In this document: positions 4,854-5,948 of the stretch, piece by piece
Numbering within the stretch: position 1 is the first letter of the stretch
Layout: each line of letters opens with the position of its first letter
DNA from: an uncultured bacterium
GTDB taxonomy: Bacteria; Actinomycetota; Coriobacteriia; Coriobacteriales; Coriobacteriaceae
Assembly (NCBI GenBank): GCA_905215205.1
Contig: CAJMPK010000094.1
Coordinates: forward strand, 1 to 5,948
DNA length: 5,948 nt
Reading direction: 5' to 3'
The notes under the pieces: generated by a model
What the model was told of the DNA's origin: nothing
The model's database searches: none
The model's input: the letters and a program-made list of their open reading frames with translations, nothing else
Position numbers and translations under genes: made by a program

Positions 4854-5916
4854 ATTTCGATTTGTCGACCTGGGCGACGAAGTCGGCGAACTCCTGTTGG
4901 AGCTCGAGCGGAGGAACCGGAACCGGCAGCCTTGCCAGCTGAGTTTTAGGGATGTTGACCATGGATTTTGCCGATCCGTGGGCCATGCCTTGAATTAAAT
5001 CGAGGCCACGGTCACTTCTCATGTACGCAAGTAAATACAGCGCGTTGACATCCTTCGGTTTCATACGAAAGACGAGATCGGGAAACATAAGGCCCTTCAC
5101 TTCGTTTGGAACATAAACGGTTGTGCCAACTAGCTCAGGCGTATTTTTGCGTGCAAACAAGAGGTCACCCTTTTCGACCTCTTTTATAGACATGAAGTTG
5201 TCTTTAGAAATCACTTTGTTTTCGGAGGCGACAAAAGTACCTGAAGATAGCGCGCTCAGCTTAAGGACCCCAAAACCACCAACTCCTCGTGGGCCTTCTC
5301 CGCAATTCATACTTTTACCGGTATCAATGGAATCAACGCACTCCGATAGGGGCTTGAAACCCCATTTCTCATCCCCAAACATTTCGACAAATTGTGATTT
5401 GACGATGTCGTCGCAGGTGGCAAGCAAGCCGCGGTAACACCCCTTGAGCTGCTCGGCCTCAGAGAGGATGCCGGCAAGCTCGCGTTGCTTATCCAACGTC
5501 GGCAGGCTGAACTCCAGGACCCTGAGGTCCTTCCAGTTCGCCGTCGGCGAGAGCGAGCCCACGGAGACGCGGATGGCCTCATCGAGAAACACGTCCGAGC
5601 TAATGAAGAACGGGAAGAAGTCCGGATCGACAACGTCGGTTCTCGGGCGCAGCACCATGCCATGCGCCGAGAAGATGCCGTCGAACGGGGCGATGCCGAC
5701 CTTCTTCTGGTAGGCCCTGCGACGACCGAACAACACGTCGCCCCTCTCCATGAGGAGCTTGTCGCCCTTCGGCGTCACCTCGGCACCCCAGCGGGTCACT
5801 TCGAGCGCGCCGGGGTCTAGGTGCTCGAGGCCGACATATCGCTCGCGGTCGCTGTCCTCGGGTTTCTTCTTCGCGGTGCTGTTCTCTGCTATTTGGTCGA
5901 ACCTATACCTTGTCAC
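4822..5916 (-). CDS. hsdS: Type I restriction-modification specificity subunit S, possibly cut short at its C-terminus
   Basis: The S subunit (364 residues) gives DNA-target specificity to the HsdM/HsdR complex. TRD1 spans about residues 1-140. The first conserved helix follows (LPTLDKQRELAGILSEAEQL, then DIVKSQFVEMFGD, residues 170-182). TRD2 is about 185-332, then the second conserved helix (PPLELQQEFADFVAQVDKSKF, to 355). In full-length HsdS that last helix usually continues for another 20-30 residues; here only KLGTCGGML follows, encoded by the antisense of the recombinase's last codons. The start is the GTG at 5916: GGAGG (5926-5930) stands 8 bases before it, while a GTG at 5925 directly abuts that site. 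The start overlaps the upstream stop as GTGA, so translation is probably coupled. TRD2 DNA is visibly more AT-rich than TRD1 DNA, as expected when the halves were exchanged between alleles. Confidence 0.92.
   Translation of the reverse strand: MTRYRFDQIAENSTAKKKPEDSDRERYVGLEHLDPGALEVTRWGAEVTPKGDKLLMERGDVLFGRRRAYQKKVGIAPFDGIFSAHGMVLRPRTDVVDPDFFPFFISSDVFLDEAIRVSVGSLSPTANWKDLRVLEFSLPTLDKQRELAGILSEAEQLKGCYRGLLATCDDIVKSQFVEMFGDEKWGFKPLSECVDSIDTGKSMNCGEGPRGVGGFGVLKLSALSSGTFVASENKVISKDNFMSIKEVEKGDLLFARKNTPELVGTTVYVPNEVKGLMFPDLVFRMKPKDVNALYLLAYMRSDRGLDLIQGMAHGSAKSMVNIPKTQLARLPVPVPPLELQQEFADFVAQVDKSKFKLGTCGGML
4852..4863 (-). repeat. Repeat copy 3 at the end of hsdS (K-S-K-F)
   Basis: On the minus strand AAATCGAAATTT, ten of twelve bases as in copies 1 and 2. 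It lies where HsdS homology ends and touches the recombinase stop codon, so it is a candidate recombination site. Confidence 0.5.
5159..5183 (+). terminator. Terminator-like hairpin inside hsdS, on the recombinase strand
   Basis: AAGAGGTC (5159-5166) pairs perfectly with GACCTCTT (5176-5183) across a 9-base loop and is followed by TTATA. On the plus strand it could end a recombinase transcript running into hsdS about 300 bp past its stop. It lies in coding sequence for the conserved EKGDLLFA motif, so it may be chance. Confidence 0.25.
5389..5400 (-). repeat. Repeat copy 2, between the two TRDs (K-S-Q-F)
   Basis: On the minus strand AAATCACAATTT, encoding KSQF in the central conserved region of HsdS. 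It is identical in all 12 bases to copy 1 and lies 548 bp from it and 537 bp from copy 3. Confidence 0.6.
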
Positions 5917-5948
5917 GCTGCGCACCTCCGGCCGCTAAATTGTGATTT
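5913..5948 (-). CDS. 3' end of the gene upstream of hsdS, ending KSQFSGRRCAA (partial)
   Basis: Reading leftwards from the window edge, the frame gives K-S-Q-F-S-G-R-R-C-A-A and a TGA at 5913-5915 that overlaps the hsdS GTG by four bases. This spacing is typical of translationally coupled genes in one operon. The usual neighbour would be hsdM. However, the KSQF codons are base-for-base those of the central HsdS motif, so the upstream gene may instead be another HsdS or half-HsdS ending at the repeat. Eleven residues are too few to decide. Confidence 0.45.
   Translation of the reverse strand, partial: KSQFSGRRCAA
5937..5948 (-). repeat. Repeat copy 1, just upstream of hsdS, at the window edge
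   Basis: AAATCACAATTT on the minus strand, identical to copy 2; it may continue beyond the window. With copies 2 and 3 it brackets each TRD as a module of about 540 bp. Confidence 0.5.

Overview
The window looks like a chromosomal segment from a mid-to-high-GC bacterium. My best guess is a gut actinobacterium of the Collinsella/Coriobacteriia type. This rests on codon use, a P4-less SAM-type leader, a DUF4143 ATPase and a type I restriction locus with its own recombinase; no taxonomic marker gene is present, so it is inference.

Left part (1-1223): the last 24 codons of a plus-strand gene whose end resembles the DNA-recognition helix of a YheO-type (HTH_22) regulator. Next comes a tyrosine-, proline- and acid-rich protein with a single C-terminal membrane helix, which I do not recognise. 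Middle (1224-2710): a minus-strand DUF4143-type AAA ATPase. Directly upstream of it are four copies of a DNA motif spaced exactly 33 bp apart, three of them with a matched inverted repeat; this looks like a stacked operator. Then (2720-2914) come a strong 15-bp hairpin and a plus-strand leader that folds by eye like a SAM-I/SAM-IV clan riboswitch: P1, P2, P3 and a P2-loop pseudoknot, with P1 touching the Shine-Dalgarno of the next gene. The controlled gene (2915-3343) encodes a 142-residue protein I cannot assign. After its stop, the same frame stays open for 34 codons, and then there are about 400 bp with no convincing gene.

Right part (3870-5948): a complete tyrosine recombinase on the plus strand runs tail-to-tail, with a 32-bp overlap, into a type I restriction specificity gene (hsdS) on the minus strand. 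The hsdS product has two target-recognition domains (TRDs) of visibly different base composition. Near-identical 12-bp sequences encoding K-S-Q/K-F lie just before the first TRD, between the TRDs and just after the second, about 540 bp apart. The protein stops right after the last motif, with a tail read from the antisense of the recombinase gene. This is the architecture expected of a phase-variable (TRD-shuffling) type I restriction-modification locus, seen from one end; hsdM, hsdR and any silent hsdS cassettes would lie outside the window.

The two points most worth following are the SAM-type leader in front of an unassigned small protein, and the 33-bp phased operator array of the ATPase. 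The recombinase/hsdS locus is a recognisable type of system with interesting junctions.
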